Positions 30,170 to 40,170 are shown, counted from the first letter of the stretch. The stretch is DNA of 47,004 nt from an uncultured Rikenella sp. (GCF_947628055.1 NZ_CANQYJ010000002.1:1-47004), one strand, 5' to 3'. Translations and numbers: made by a program. The notes: generated from the sequence alone by a model not told the origin.

Positions 30170-33100
30170 ATGGGACGAAAGAAAGAGCAGGCCGTTGTCG
30201 ACGTGGTCATCAACAACGAACAGGCGCGGCGTAAGGTGAAAGAACTCTCCGCCGATCTGGATGATCTGCGTAAGAAGCGGCGGGAAGCCCTGAAGGGGGG
30301 AAACACCTCCGGGGCTGCAGCTTACGACAAAGAGATCAAGGCCCTGCAGAAAGAGCTGAACCAGTACAAAAAGATCGTGGTCGATGTGGATCACGTGCTG
30401 CGGAATCTCAACAAAGTCCCGCTCAACCAGCTCGAAGCTGCCCAGCGGAATCTGCGCAAGAACCTTAAGCTCTTGAATCAAGACTCGAAAGAGTACAAAT
30501 CGACGCTGGAGAAGCTGAACCGGGTGCAACGGCAGATCGACACCGCGCAAAAGCAGATGCAGGCCTCCGGGAAAGGGTTCATGGGGAGCCTCGGCAGCGC
30601 GTTGCCGCTCGGCCTGACGGCGATGTTCTATTCTGTCAGCCGGCTGATCGTACCCTTCAAGAATTTCCAATACATGATGGCCAAGGTCGGCGCCGTATCG
30701 AACGCCACCGGAGGGCAATTCAAGGAGCTAAAAGAGAACGCCAAGGAGCTCGGCGCCTCGACCGAGTACACCGCCACGCAGGTCGCCGAGTTGCAGCTCA
30801 ATTATGCCCGTCTCGGCTTCACCCCCGGGCAGATCCTGCAGATCACCTCCGCCACCCTCGACCTGGCCACCGCCACCGGTTCCGACCTCGCCTCTGCCGC
30901 CGACGTCGCCGGGTCGACGCTGCGGGCCTTCGGGTACGACGGTTCGCAGATGACCCGCGTCGTGGATGTCATGGCCGCCTCGTTTAACAAATCGGCCCTC
31001 GACTTGGGGTACTTCTCCGAGTCGATGAAGTACGTCGCCCCGATCGCCGCCAAAGCCGGAATATCTATCGAGCAGACTACCGCCATGCTCGGCATCCTCG
31101 CCGACCGGGGGATTCGCGGGTCGCAGGCCGGGACGGCCCTCAAACGGATCTTGTCCGAGATTTCCATCGAGGGCAAGAGCGTCTCGGAAGCCCTTGCCGA
31201 CCTGAACGAAAAGGGGCTGACGCTGGCCGACGCCGAGGACGAGGTGGGAAAGTACGCCATGACCGCCCTTACCGTGCTGGCCGACAACGCCCCGGCCGTC
31301 GAGGGACTGACCACTGCCCTGAACAACTCCGCCGGCGCCGCCGAGCACGCCGCCGCCATCATGCGTGACAACGTGCAGGGCGACCTCGATACCTTCAAGA
31401 GTAAACTCGAGGGATTGATTATCCGCCTCGGCGACGGGCTGAACCCCGTGATCCGCGGTACCATCCAGCTCTTCACCGCGCTGCTGACTCCGCTCTCCGT
31501 CCTCGGTGTCACCTTTGCCGCTTGGTTCGTCAGCCTGAAAGTCGGCCGGGCCGCCGTCGAAGCCTACAACGTTGCCAAACGCCGTTTTACTGCCGGGACG
31601 AAAGATGCCACCCTCTCGCTGGTCTCCGAGACCGCCGCGATGAATGTCAATACGATGGCCGCCAAGCGTAACCTCGTGCAGATCCGCAGCATGCCCGCCG
31701 CAACGAAAGCGTGGGCCGCGGCGAAACTCCTGCTGGCGGGGAACTTCCGGGCGGCGGGCGTAGCCGCCAAAGCGTTCTTCGCCTCGATCGGGCCGATCGG
31801 GTGGATCGCGATGGCGATTGGTTTGGCTGTCGGAGCGATGGCCGCCTTCTCCAGCGCGACCAAAAAGGCGAGCGAGGCCAGTTCGCAGCTGGCGGTGGAA
31901 CTGTCGCAGGAGCGGGCCACGCACGACGACCTGAAACGAGCAGTGACCGAGAGCGCGCAAGGATCGCAGACGCGGGCCGAGGCGATCCGGCTTATCAACG
32001 AACGGTACAAGGAGTACCTGCCGAACCTCCTCTCGGAGAAGATGAGCAACGAGGAGGTAGCCGCGGCGCTCGACTACGCCTCGCAGAAGATGGAGGAAGG
32101 GATCAAGATGCGGATCCGGGCGCAGGAGGCCGAGAAATTGCAGAAAGAGATGCTCGATGCGGAGCGCGGCGCATTGGATAAACTGATGGAGGCTTATTTG
32201 TCGCGCGGCGACAAAACCAAGAAGCAAGTCGCGCTGGCGCAACAGCAGCTCGGCGCACTGGTCGTTCAGTTGGAGAAGACCGGAGACAAGGCCGCTTTCG
32301 TAGCCGGAGCCGCCCGGGTGTTCGGTATGAGTGTGGAGGAGATGAACTCTGTCATCACGACCTCTGTGCAGGCCACCTCTGGAGCCTACACCCATACGGC
32401 TCGCAAATACGGATTCCTCGTCGATAAAGTCGAAGCGGCCTTCGATAAGGTAACCGAAGCCGCCCGCAAAACGAAAGAGGAGCTGGGCCAGCTGGACGCG
32501 CTGGTGGAGGCCAAGCCTCAGCAGGAGAACGAGAATGACACTACCACAAAGAAAGAGCCGGAGTTAGAGGCTCTTTCGGTTCGAGTCGCTAAGTTGCGAG
32601 AATCTCTCAAAACAGCACGAAAAGAGTTGCAGGCACTCCGCGCAGCGGATTCCACGGCTTCGGCCAAAGAGATAGAAGATGCGGATAAGGCGGTTAGCGA
32701 CCTCAAAAAACAATTGGAAGTGCTGACAGGGAAGGCCTCAAAGACCACCGGCAGCACCGGGTCGAAATGGTCGTTGTCCTCGGATGAGTCATACTTGCAG
32801 GCCAAGGCGGCGCTTCGGGAGAAGCAGATGAGCGGCGAGATCGCCACCGAGGAGGAGTACAGCCGCCGGCTGCTCGCATTAGAGATCCAAACCCTCGAAA
32901 AGCGGATCGAGGCCGGCAAAGAGAAAGGTTCCGACCTCGCCAAGCTCGAAGAGCAGCTGCTCGACAAACGTTACCAGCAGCAGAAGGCCGCCCGCGACCG
33001 GGAGAAGAAATTGCTTGAGATCGCCGCGCAGGGCGACAGCGCCGAGGACAAAGAGAACGACGCCTACGAGAAGCAGTTGCGGGATCTCGGCCTCTTCGGG

Positions 33101-34651
33101 CGGGAGCTCGAGGAGATGACCGCCAACGAACAGGCCGCCTACCTCCAGTTGAAACGTTCGCACTACGAGAAGTTGAGTTCGATCTACGTCGATGAGCTGT
33201 CGAAAGAGCTGAGCAAGCAGCAAAAGGCGATCCAGCGCAAGGCCACAGCCGAAAAGCAGGCGCATAACGATGAGTTGGCCGCCGCGGATACTTTCGAGAA
33301 GAAAAAAGCATTGCTCCGGAAGTGGTACAGCGAGGAGGAGCTGCGGCGTGTGCGAACGGACAAACAAGCCGACTCGATGCTGAAGCGGCAGTATGCCGCC
33401 GAGGAGCAAGCCGCCCTGAAAACCGACCTCGAAAAGATGCTCGCCACCTATCAGGCCATTGTCGAGGAGGTCGGCGAGACCGGGCTGTTGGCCAACGGCG
33501 TCGCCGCGACGGAGGACGACATCGAACGGTTGCAGAAGATCATCGACGACCTGAAGAAGCAGCTGGCAGAGTTGGGGGCGACCCCTCCTCCGACCCTCGG
33601 CGGGGAGGACTCGCGAAACAACGTCGATGTGTTGGGGATGACTCCGGACAAGTGGAAGAAGTTTTACACCAACCTGAAGGATGGGAAGTTCGGGATGGAG
33701 GAGATATTGGCCGTGGCGGGCGCGATCGGCTCGGCGTTCTCCGATGTCAGCAACCTGATGACCGCGATGGAGCAGCGGGAGCTGAAGAACTACGAGAAGG
33801 CGCAGAATAAGAAAAAGCAGTTGCTCGAACGGCAGCTGAAGAGCGGCACTATCTCGCAAGAACGTTACAACGAAGCCGTGCAGCGGTTGGACGACGAGAC
33901 CGAGGCCAAGCGGGAGGAGATCGAGCGGAAGCAAGCCAAACGCGACAAGGCGCTGGCCGTTTTCAACAGCCTGATCAATACGGCAGTGGCTGTTACTGCG
34001 GCTTTGCAAGTTCCGTTTCCAATGGGTGAGATTTTGGCCGGAATCGTAGCGGCATTGGGGGCCGTCCAGACCGCCGCGATCCTCGCCACCCCGCTGCCCG
34101 GAGCAGAGGAGGGCGGGCCGATCGGCGTCATCCGGGAGCAGGACGGCAAGCGGTTCGACGCCGAGTTCTCGCCCCGCAAGCGCGGCTTCGTCCACCGGCC
34201 TACCGTCATTCAGACCTCCGGCGGCCGGCCCGTGCTGACCGGCGAGGCCGGTACCGAATACGTCGTGCCGAACGACCTGCTGCGGGTGCCGGAGGTGGCC
34301 AGCATGGTGAACCTGATCGAAGCCGCGCGGCTGCGCGGCTCGTTCCGCCCCGTGAACCTCTCCGCCGCGATGGCCGCCGGAGCGATCCCCGGGCGCGCCG
34401 CCGGCGGATACGTCGGCGGGGACTCCTCGACGTTCGCGGCCTCCGGGAACGATGTGTCCGGTACCCGTACCCCCGTATACGACGATAGCCTGTTGCGCGA
34501 AGTGCGCGATGTCGTCGGAAAACTCAGCCGCCAGCTGGATAAACCGCTCCCTGTGTTCCTCTCCATCTACGGGCGCGACGGACTATTCACGATACAGAAG
34601 AAGATCGAACAGCAGCAGCGCCGCGCCGGCATTGGCGGGCGGGCCAAGTAA
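30170..34651 (+). CDS. Tail tape measure protein
   Basis: 1493 aa from ATG 30170, chosen because it directly follows the late promoter; the longer frame runs back through the terminator. An N-terminal coiled coil (residues about 20-120) is followed by the TP901-type tape-measure core, with GASTEYTATQVAELQLNYAR, SDLASAADVAGSTLRAFGYD and AGISIEQTTAMLGILADRGI. A hydrophobic stretch lies near SVLGVTFAAWFVSL, and a second near IGPIGWIAMAIGLAVGAMAA. Long charged coiled coils fill the C-terminal half. By the usual scaling the tail would be long, about 200 nm or more. With no sheath gene, this marks a siphophage. Confidence 0.9.
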   Translation: MGRKKEQAVVDVVINNEQARRKVKELSADLDDLRKKRREALKGGNTSGAAAYDKEIKALQKELNQYKKIVVDVDHVLRNLNKVPLNQLEAAQRNLRKNLKLLNQDSKEYKSTLEKLNRVQRQIDTAQKQMQASGKGFMGSLGSALPLGLTAMFYSVSRLIVPFKNFQYMMAKVGAVSNATGGQFKELKENAKELGASTEYTATQVAELQLNYARLGFTPGQILQITSATLDLATATGSDLASAADVAGSTLRAFGYDGSQMTRVVDVMAASFNKSALDLGYFSESMKYVAPIAAKAGISIEQTTAMLGILADRGIRGSQAGTALKRILSEISIEGKSVSEALADLNEKGLTLADAEDEVGKYAMTALTVLADNAPAVEGLTTALNNSAGAAEHAAAIMRDNVQGDLDTFKSKLEGLIIRLGDGLNPVIRGTIQLFTALLTPLSVLGVTFAAWFVSLKVGRAAVEAYNVAKRRFTAGTKDATLSLVSETAAMNVNTMAAKRNLVQIRSMPAATKAWAAAKLLLAGNFRAAGVAAKAFFASIGPIGWIAMAIGLAVGAMAAFSSATKKASEASSQLAVELSQERATHDDLKRAVTESAQGSQTRAEAIRLINERYKEYLPNLLSEKMSNEEVAAALDYASQKMEEGIKMRIRAQEAEKLQKEMLDAERGALDKLMEAYLSRGDKTKKQVALAQQQLGALVVQLEKTGDKAAFVAGAARVFGMSVEEMNSVITTSVQATSGAYTHTARKYGFLVDKVEAAFDKVTEAARKTKEELGQLDALVEAKPQQENENDTTTKKEPELEALSVRVAKLRESLKTARKELQALRAADSTASAKEIEDADKAVSDLKKQLEVLTGKASKTTGSTGSKWSLSSDESYLQAKAALREKQMSGEIATEEEYSRRLLALEIQTLEKRIEAGKEKGSDLAKLEEQLLDKRYQQQKAARDREKKLLEIAAQGDSAEDKENDAYEKQLRDLGLFGRELEEMTANEQAAYLQLKRSHYEKLSSIYVDELSKELSKQQKAIQRKATAEKQAHNDELAAADTFEKKKALLRKWYSEEELRRVRTDKQADSMLKRQYAAEEQAALKTDLEKMLATYQAIVEEVGETGLLANGVAATEDDIERLQKIIDDLKKQLAELGATPPPTLGGEDSRNNVDVLGMTPDKWKKFYTNLKDGKFGMEEILAVAGAIGSAFSDVSNLMTAMEQRELKNYEKAQNKKKQLLERQLKSGTISQERYNEAVQRLDDETEAKREEIERKQAKRDKALAVFNSLINTAVAVTAALQVPFPMGEILAGIVAALGAVQTAAILATPLPGAEEGGPIGVIREQDGKRFDAEFSPRKRGFVHRPTVIQTSGGRPVLTGEAGTEYVVPNDLLRVPEVASMVNLIEAARLRGSFRPVNLSAAMAAGAIPGRAAGGYVGGDSSTFAASGNDVSGTRTPVYDDSLLREVRDVVGKLSRQLDKPLPVFLSIYGRDGLFTIQKKIEQQQRRAGIGGRAK

Positions 34652-34672
34652 CCCCTAACGAAAGAAAGAACC

Positions 34673-36493
34673 ATGTTACAGATATACGTAGACGACCGTC
34701 CGATCGACCTGAGCGACGACATCAGCATCGACCTCGTGTTCGAGAACCCGCTCTTCTCCAGCGACCGGATCCCCGCCACCTACTCCCTGAGCTACGACCT
34801 GCCGTTGACCCCGCGCAACCGGCAGGTATTCGGGAACCCCGACCGGGTGGCGGCCGCCGGCGACCGCTTCCGGGAGCGGCCCGCCCGGATTCTCTTCGCC
34901 GGTATCGAGATCGCCAGCGGCGTGCAGACCATCGAGGAGATCTCCGACGTCATCACCGTGAACTTCTCCGGCAGCGTCCTCCCCGCCGCCCTGAATCGGA
35001 AACTCTACCACGTCGAGATGGACAAAATACCGCTCTCCTACAACGGGTCGTTTGCGCAAGAGACCTCTATGACCGTTTGGGACGGCATCCTGCGGCGTAA
35101 TATGACAGACCCGGACGCCCCATTTTTCGCCCCGCCCGTCGCGATCAAGGACGTGGAGTGGCTGGAACCCGACCCCAAGAACCCCGAAGACTTCCTGCTG
35201 AACACCCGAGCGCGGTGGATCAATCCGATGGACATACACGGACGGAGTTACCAGCATTTTCTGAAGAATGCCGCGAATCGTTTCTACCTGTTGAAAATCC
35301 TCCCGGCCGTGCGGGTATGGTATATCTTCGACAAGATTTTCGGCGACAAGCTGGAGCGTAACATCTTCAAAGAAGGCGAGTGGAAAAAGCTCTCGTTGCA
35401 GACCTTATGGCACCCGTCGTATAACATCACCGACAACCTCCCGTGCTGGACGCCGGACACCGACGCGTGGGGGAGTGCCGGTTACGCCGTTCGGCTGCAG
35501 GACTTCATGCCCGACGTCTGGTCGGCCGACTTCGTCGTGGAGATGCTCAAGCTCCCGTGTGCATCAATGTACGTCCGCGGCGACAACTTCACGATCGAGA
35601 GCAACGCCGATGTGTTGAACCGCAATATCGTCCGGGACATCCGCCCCGACCGGCTGATCGGCACGCCTGTTATCTCGCGTGAGGCCGGACAACAGTACAC
35701 GGCCGGCTTCGCCGACAGCGAGGAGGGCGAACAGCCGGAGGGTGAGATCAAGGAGGTGGATAACATATTGGAGGGGATTCACTATATGGCGAGCCGGGGC
35801 TTCCTCTCCGACGGCACCGGTGTCGTTACCTCCGTCCGGGTGCGGAAGCCCCGGCAGGTACAGACCATCATCCTCGACAACGAAAGTCGCGCTTACTATG
35901 CCGTGAAACAGGAGGATATGCCCGACGAGGCGACCGCCGACGACGATGCGGAGGAGACCGAGGAAACCGACACCGGCTACGATATGACGGTGAACGCGAA
36001 GCGGGTGCAGTGCGTGGCGAACCGCTATTGGTTGAACGACGACGACATCGGCAAGAACTGGTACCGCCACATCCTCTGCCCGGAGATCGAGGCGATCGGT
36101 ACCGAACGATCGGATGAGCTGCTTATCGGTCTGTGGCAGGGGCTACAGTCGGAGATCCAACAGTGGAGTATGACTTCGGGTTACACCCCGAACTACTTCC
36201 CGGCACTCTCGGCAACGAATTTCGGGGCGAACGGAGAGCGGTACGGCGACCTGTCGCTCTACTGGCACGGCCCGGACGGGCTGCTGGCGCGCCACAAGCG
36301 ATTCGCGGAGTGGCTGGCCAAAGACCGAATGGTCGTAACGACAGAGGTGCTCTTCACGGCGCTCGACCTACACGAACTTGATCTTCGGGACAAGTTCGCC
36401 CTCTACGGCCGCCACTTCTTCATCCGATCCATGAACGTCTCCCTCAAGAAGAACCGCATCGATCCCGCAGAAGTCGAATTCGTAGAGGTGTGA
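34673..36493 (+). CDS. Tail/baseplate protein (distal tail region)
   Basis: 606 aa, starting MLQIYVDDRPIDLSDDISID and continuing IPATYSLSYDLPLTPRNRQV, typical of the protein after the tape measure in Bacteroidales siphophages. The middle is rich in aromatic residues (AANRFYLLKILPAVRVWYIF). The C-terminus (LHELDLRDKFALYGRHFFIR, then SLKKNRIDPAEVEFVEV) resembles baseplate hub-like ends. Likely connects tube and tip. The specific family is not certain. Confidence 0.6.
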   Translation: MLQIYVDDRPIDLSDDISIDLVFENPLFSSDRIPATYSLSYDLPLTPRNRQVFGNPDRVAAAGDRFRERPARILFAGIEIASGVQTIEEISDVITVNFSGSVLPAALNRKLYHVEMDKIPLSYNGSFAQETSMTVWDGILRRNMTDPDAPFFAPPVAIKDVEWLEPDPKNPEDFLLNTRARWINPMDIHGRSYQHFLKNAANRFYLLKILPAVRVWYIFDKIFGDKLERNIFKEGEWKKLSLQTLWHPSYNITDNLPCWTPDTDAWGSAGYAVRLQDFMPDVWSADFVVEMLKLPCASMYVRGDNFTIESNADVLNRNIVRDIRPDRLIGTPVISREAGQQYTAGFADSEEGEQPEGEIKEVDNILEGIHYMASRGFLSDGTGVVTSVRVRKPRQVQTIILDNESRAYYAVKQEDMPDEATADDDAEETEETDTGYDMTVNAKRVQCVANRYWLNDDDIGKNWYRHILCPEIEAIGTERSDELLIGLWQGLQSEIQQWSMTSGYTPNYFPALSATNFGANGERYGDLSLYWHGPDGLLARHKRFAEWLAKDRMVVTTEVLFTALDLHELDLRDKFALYGRHFFIRSMNVSLKKNRIDPAEVEFVEV

Positions 36494-36504
36494 AAATTTA
36501 TAAT

Positions 36505-36512
36505 TACCTTTG
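36505..36512 (+). promoter_or_regulatory. Vegetative -7 box before the ORF6N gene
   Basis: TACCTTTG in an AT-rich gap, 24 nt before ATG 36536. Shows the ORF6N gene is a separately expressed insertion in the tail block. Confidence 0.55.
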
Positions 36513-36535
36513 TTCGGAACGTGTACCGCTTTATC

Positions 36536-37057
36536 ATGGAGTTAGAGGTTATTCAAAATAAGATTTTTGAGGTGAGGGGATGCCGGGTTATGCTTGATTT
36601 CCATTTGGCTGAATTGTACGGAGTAGAGACCCGTACCTTGAAACAAGCGGTGCGCCGGAACAGTGATCGTTTTCCTCCGGATTTTATGTTCGAAATGACG
36701 GAGTCCGAGTATAACTCACTGAAACAGAGTTTGACATCACAATCTGTGATCTCAAACGAACGGGGCGGTCGTCGCCACATGCCTTTTGCGTTTACGGAAC
36801 AAGGCGTTGCGATGCTTTCGTCCGTTCTTCGCAGCGACACGGCTGTCAAAATGAATATCGCCATTATGCGGACGTTCGTCATGATGCGCCGGTTATCTGC
36901 CGGTTATGAGGAGTTGCAGCGGCGGATCGAAGAGTTGGAGATCAGTACCGATACGCAATTCAATGAAATCTATCAGGCTTTGACGAAGTTGTTGAGCAAA
37001 TCGGAGGAATCATCGGCGCCGCGCCGTAAGATCGGATACCGCACTTCGGAAGATTGA
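36536..37057 (+). CDS. ORF6N-domain DNA-binding protein, cargo gene
   Basis: 173 aa. Residues about 5-95 are an ORF6N domain: IFEVRGCRVMLDFHLAELYG, KQAVRRNSDRFPPDFMFEMT, then RHMPFAFTEQGVAMLSSVLR. A helical tail with a coiled coil follows (YEELQRRIEELEISTDTQFN). ORF6N proteins occur in phages and mobile elements as regulators or antirepressor-like factors. Start ATG 36536 is preferred over an upstream GTG. Insertion between two tail genes with its own promoter and terminator marks it as cargo. Confidence 0.85.
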   Translation: MELEVIQNKIFEVRGCRVMLDFHLAELYGVETRTLKQAVRRNSDRFPPDFMFEMTESEYNSLKQSLTSQSVISNERGGRRHMPFAFTEQGVAMLSSVLRSDTAVKMNIAIMRTFVMMRRLSAGYEELQRRIEELEISTDTQFNEIYQALTKLLSKSEESSAPRRKIGYRTSED

Positions 37058-37080
37058 TTGTTTTGAAGTCTCGATCATAG

Positions 37081-37112
37081 CCCGCATCCGTTTTCGGTGC
37101 GGGTTCTTTTTT
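37081..37112 (+). terminator. Intrinsic terminator after the ORF6N gene
   Basis: Stem CCCGCA-CCG TTTT CGG-TGCGGG (one bulged T) followed by TTCTTTTTT. The GTCCTTTC late-promoter box begins at the next base. Confidence 0.85.
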
Positions 37113-37146
37113 GTCCTTTCCCGGCGTTGTGATCCCGGTACTTTTG
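37113..37146 (+). promoter_or_regulatory. Late promoter motif, site 5 (tail tip block)
   Basis: GTCCTTTC, 18 nt, TACTTTTG. The next start codon is 23 nt on. The best match among the five sites to both the shared motif and the vegetative -7 box. Confidence 0.65.
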
Positions 37147-37168
37147 CTGAAAACAGGAGAGTATCGGG

Positions 37169-38257
37169 ATGTCCAATATCGTACAGCAGCCGCAGGAGTA
37201 TAGTTTCGCCGGGAATTTGGGCGACCTCGTCGTGATGAGCGACCGGGCGATCGCGTTTGCCATCGACGGACTGTTGGAGGAGCGGTACGAACCCGACGCC
37301 TCCGGCCGGGTTACCATTCCCCTGCGGGCCTTCTTCGAGGCCCACCTGCACGCCCCCGGCCTCGACGACGTTCCCGCCGAGGGGCTTCCCCTGACCACCT
37401 ATACCTACCGTATCGACGGTGAAGAGGCCGGCACATTCTGCGTGCTGCCCGGCGGTGTGAACGCCAAGAGCATCGACACCCCGCTTTTCCTCAAGAGCAA
37501 CTTCCTGACTTGGCAACCTCAAACCCGGTACGTTGGCTACCACGAACCCCAGTGGCTGCGGTACGTCGCGTTGAACGATTGCGCCGTGCGGGTGAAAGGC
37601 TACTTCGCCCCGACCGACGACGAGACCGGGGCGGAGCCGGAAACCGTCACCCTCCAAGAACTGACCGTCGGGCGCGTCTACAGCCTCGATCTGAACTACG
37701 GCCGGATCCGGGGGTTGTTCGACCGGCAGCCTACCTACTTCGACGTGTGGGTAGAGGCCGGCGGCGAACGGCAGAGCTTCGTGCAGCGGTACGTGCTGCG
37801 CGAGACCGGGGAAGAGCCGACCGTGGACTGGTTCGTCTTCGAGAACTCGTTGGGCGGGTACGACACCATCCGCTTCACCGGCGATCGGAAAGAGGTGGGC
37901 GAGTCCGAGAGCCGGAACGCCGTCTTCGACGGGGATACCTTCGAGTTCGGCATCGACTACGGCAAGGCGTGGACGAAGTACACCGGTTACCTGCCCGACG
38001 AACGGACGCGGCAGTGGGTGCTGGAGTTCTTCTCCAGTTGCCGCCGGTACCACCTCGCCGACTCCTCGCTGGAGTGCATCTACGTCTCCAAACCCAAGTT
38101 AGAGGCGACCGCCGGGGAGGCCGCCGGGTACGAGTTCACCTTCGCCTATTCTCACCAATCCCGCTATCTGAATATCGCCCGCGATGAGCTTCCCGAACGG
38201 TTGGAGATCGTCGGGCCGGGGGCAGAACTTTTTTTTTTTGACGCCCCGGCTCAATGA
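37169..38257 (+). CDS. Tail tip/baseplate protein
   Basis: 362 aa, beta-rich (YSFAGNLGDLVVMSDRAIAF, TYTYRIDGEEAGTFCVLPGG, then GGYDTIRFTGDRKEVGESES). It follows the pattern of tail proteins in Bacteroidales siphophages. Its 3' end overlaps the next gene by 74 nt, and an 11-T run (38229-38239) lies in the overlap. Loss of one T there would join this frame to the next without a stop. The in-frame end is ELFFFDAPAQ. Confidence 0.6.
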   Translation: MSNIVQQPQEYSFAGNLGDLVVMSDRAIAFAIDGLLEERYEPDASGRVTIPLRAFFEAHLHAPGLDDVPAEGLPLTTYTYRIDGEEAGTFCVLPGGVNAKSIDTPLFLKSNFLTWQPQTRYVGYHEPQWLRYVALNDCAVRVKGYFAPTDDETGAEPETVTLQELTVGRVYSLDLNYGRIRGLFDRQPTYFDVWVEAGGERQSFVQRYVLRETGEEPTVDWFVFENSLGGYDTIRFTGDRKEVGESESRNAVFDGDTFEFGIDYGKAWTKYTGYLPDERTRQWVLEFFSSCRRYHLADSSLECIYVSKPKLEATAGEAAGYEFTFAYSHQSRYLNIARDELPERLEIVGPGAELFFFDAPAQ

Positions 38258-40142
38258 GTTCCCGATCCTCGACCCGGAGGGCGATGTCCTGATCCCGGCC
38301 CAATACGCTTATAGCAAACGCTGGGGAGTTATCCCGGCTTCTTCTCTGAAAGGCCAAGGCACGGGCGGCGGGGGAGATGTTGTTACCGGTACCACACCGA
38401 TCCGCGTCGATCGGGCCGGCCGGGTCGCCCGCATCTCGCACGAGCCGCCGACGCTTCCCGATCCCGAACGATTCAACCGCTACGGCAACGCCGACGAGTG
38501 GGGCCATATCGTCGAAGACTACCACCCCCACGGCGGCCGCCCGGATCTCGATTTTGTCGCACAGGACATCGCCGGGCGCGAGCTGTCGCTGACCGGCCCG
38601 ATCGGGCATCCCGAGTATGTGCCGGGAGTGTTCGGCAGCGCATGGGGCGGCACCCCGGAGGGCGACTTCTGGTTCCGGACGCTCGGCGTGCGGGACGGCA
38701 TCACGACGACCGAGATCGTCTACAACCGACAGTCGGTCGAGGGGAACATCAAGTACTTCACCGACGGTATCGCCGTCAATCGGGTGAGCGACACCGCCCG
38801 GCTCGTCGACAACGCCGGTCGGCCGCTGCGGACGCAGCACGACGTGCAGCTCGTTACCTCCATCGGCCCCGGCATGTACCATATCGTGCAGAAGAGCTAC
38901 GATGGCGACGATCGCGTTCCCTTCCGGACGGACGACCTGCTGGTGGGTTACTTTCGCCACGACGGCGTGCTGCCCACCGCCACCTACCTGCGCGTGGTCT
39001 CTGTCTTCGGCCCCGGCGAGGGGTTCACCGCCCGCCTCGTGCAGGGCGCTCCGCCCCAACGCCACATGGTGCTCGCCCGGCGCGGCAACTACAGCGACCC
39101 CGCCCGGCAGAACTCCGTTTATGTCGATGGAAAGAGCGGCAAGATGGTCTTTCTGCGGGGTGTGAACGACACCGTGCTACGCCCTTATAATACCGCCGTG
39201 CAGGTCGGGTATATCGGCGACGTGGTCGATGGCGACTTCCCCGACATCGCCCCGGAGGAGGTCGGCCTCTATACGCAGAACATCCGCGCCAAGGGCGACT
39301 TCGTCCTGCGCAACGGCAAGGACGTCGCCACCGAGTTCTCGGTGACCGCCGGCCGGATCGAGTCGGCCGTGTCGAGCATCGAGACCCTCGACGGACGCGT
39401 TACGCAGGAGGTCTCGCAACTGACGCAGACCGCCTCCGACATCTCGCTCTCCGTCGGCACCCTCTCCGAGAACCTGAATAACCGAATCGACATGGCCGAG
39501 TCGCGGATTACGGTCAATGCGCAGGGCATCGAACAGAAAGTGGGGTTGAACGGTGTGATCTCGGCCATCAACCAGAGCGCCGAAGAGGTGAAGATCGAGG
39601 CGAACCGCATCCGGCTGATCGGCGAGACGACCTTAGACGGCATCGTGAACCTGAACGGCACCGTCAAGGCCGAGTACATCGACGTGGAGAACCTGACCGT
39701 TCGGAAGCTGCGGACGAAAGAGAGCGGTACCCGGATCGAGATCGACGATCAAACACAGCAGATACGTGCCGTGGATTACCGGGATCGTGAAGTATTCGAA
39801 CTGTCCGGGTTCAATTGGAACGAACTCCCGTCGATGGCGATTTACGATGAATACGACGGTGATTATTCCCGAATGACTAAAAACGGATTCTATGTCTGCA
39901 AAGGTAGCGGGAATCCATATGTTTCCGCCACGGCGATCCTGACGGATCGTTTCGTCATTGTCAAATTGCCGGGAGGTGAGGATATGGGTAAAATGGGATG
40001 CGCGGACGGACTTGCTTTCCTTCAATTGAAAGCACCCAAAACGCTCGTCACTTTTTCCGGCCTCCAGTCGAAATCCGGCGTCGACGGGAACTGGAAACCG
40101 CTCTATATCGACATCGACACCGGAGACGTACGAACCGCCTGA
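38184..40142 (+). CDS. Tail tip/fibre protein with central coiled coil
   Basis: 652 aa as annotated from ATG 38184, but the first 20 codons lie inside the previous gene. The true product may begin at a non-ATG codon near 38238, or be made by slippage as a fusion. The first 370 residues are beta-rich (FPILDPEGDVLIPAQYAYSK). Residues about 380-480 form an alternating coiled coil (SSIETLDGRVTQEVSQLTQT, then ENLNNRIDMAESRITVNAQG) with a TTLDGIVNLNGTVKAEYIDV transition, as in tail tip proteins that carry fibres. The last 120 residues are variable. Confidence 0.65.
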   Translation: MSFPNGWRSSGRGQNFFFLTPRLNEFPILDPEGDVLIPAQYAYSKRWGVIPASSLKGQGTGGGGDVVTGTTPIRVDRAGRVARISHEPPTLPDPERFNRYGNADEWGHIVEDYHPHGGRPDLDFVAQDIAGRELSLTGPIGHPEYVPGVFGSAWGGTPEGDFWFRTLGVRDGITTTEIVYNRQSVEGNIKYFTDGIAVNRVSDTARLVDNAGRPLRTQHDVQLVTSIGPGMYHIVQKSYDGDDRVPFRTDDLLVGYFRHDGVLPTATYLRVVSVFGPGEGFTARLVQGAPPQRHMVLARRGNYSDPARQNSVYVDGKSGKMVFLRGVNDTVLRPYNTAVQVGYIGDVVDGDFPDIAPEEVGLYTQNIRAKGDFVLRNGKDVATEFSVTAGRIESAVSSIETLDGRVTQEVSQLTQTASDISLSVGTLSENLNNRIDMAESRITVNAQGIEQKVGLNGVISAINQSAEEVKIEANRIRLIGETTLDGIVNLNGTVKAEYIDVENLTVRKLRTKESGTRIEIDDQTQQIRAVDYRDREVFELSGFNWNELPSMAIYDEYDGDYSRMTKNGFYVCKGSGNPYVSATAILTDRFVIVKLPGGEDMGKMGCADGLAFLQLKAPKTLVTFSGLQSKSGVDGNWKPLYIDIDTGDVRTA

Positions 40143-40170
40143 CGATTATTCACTAAAACCAATCCATACC

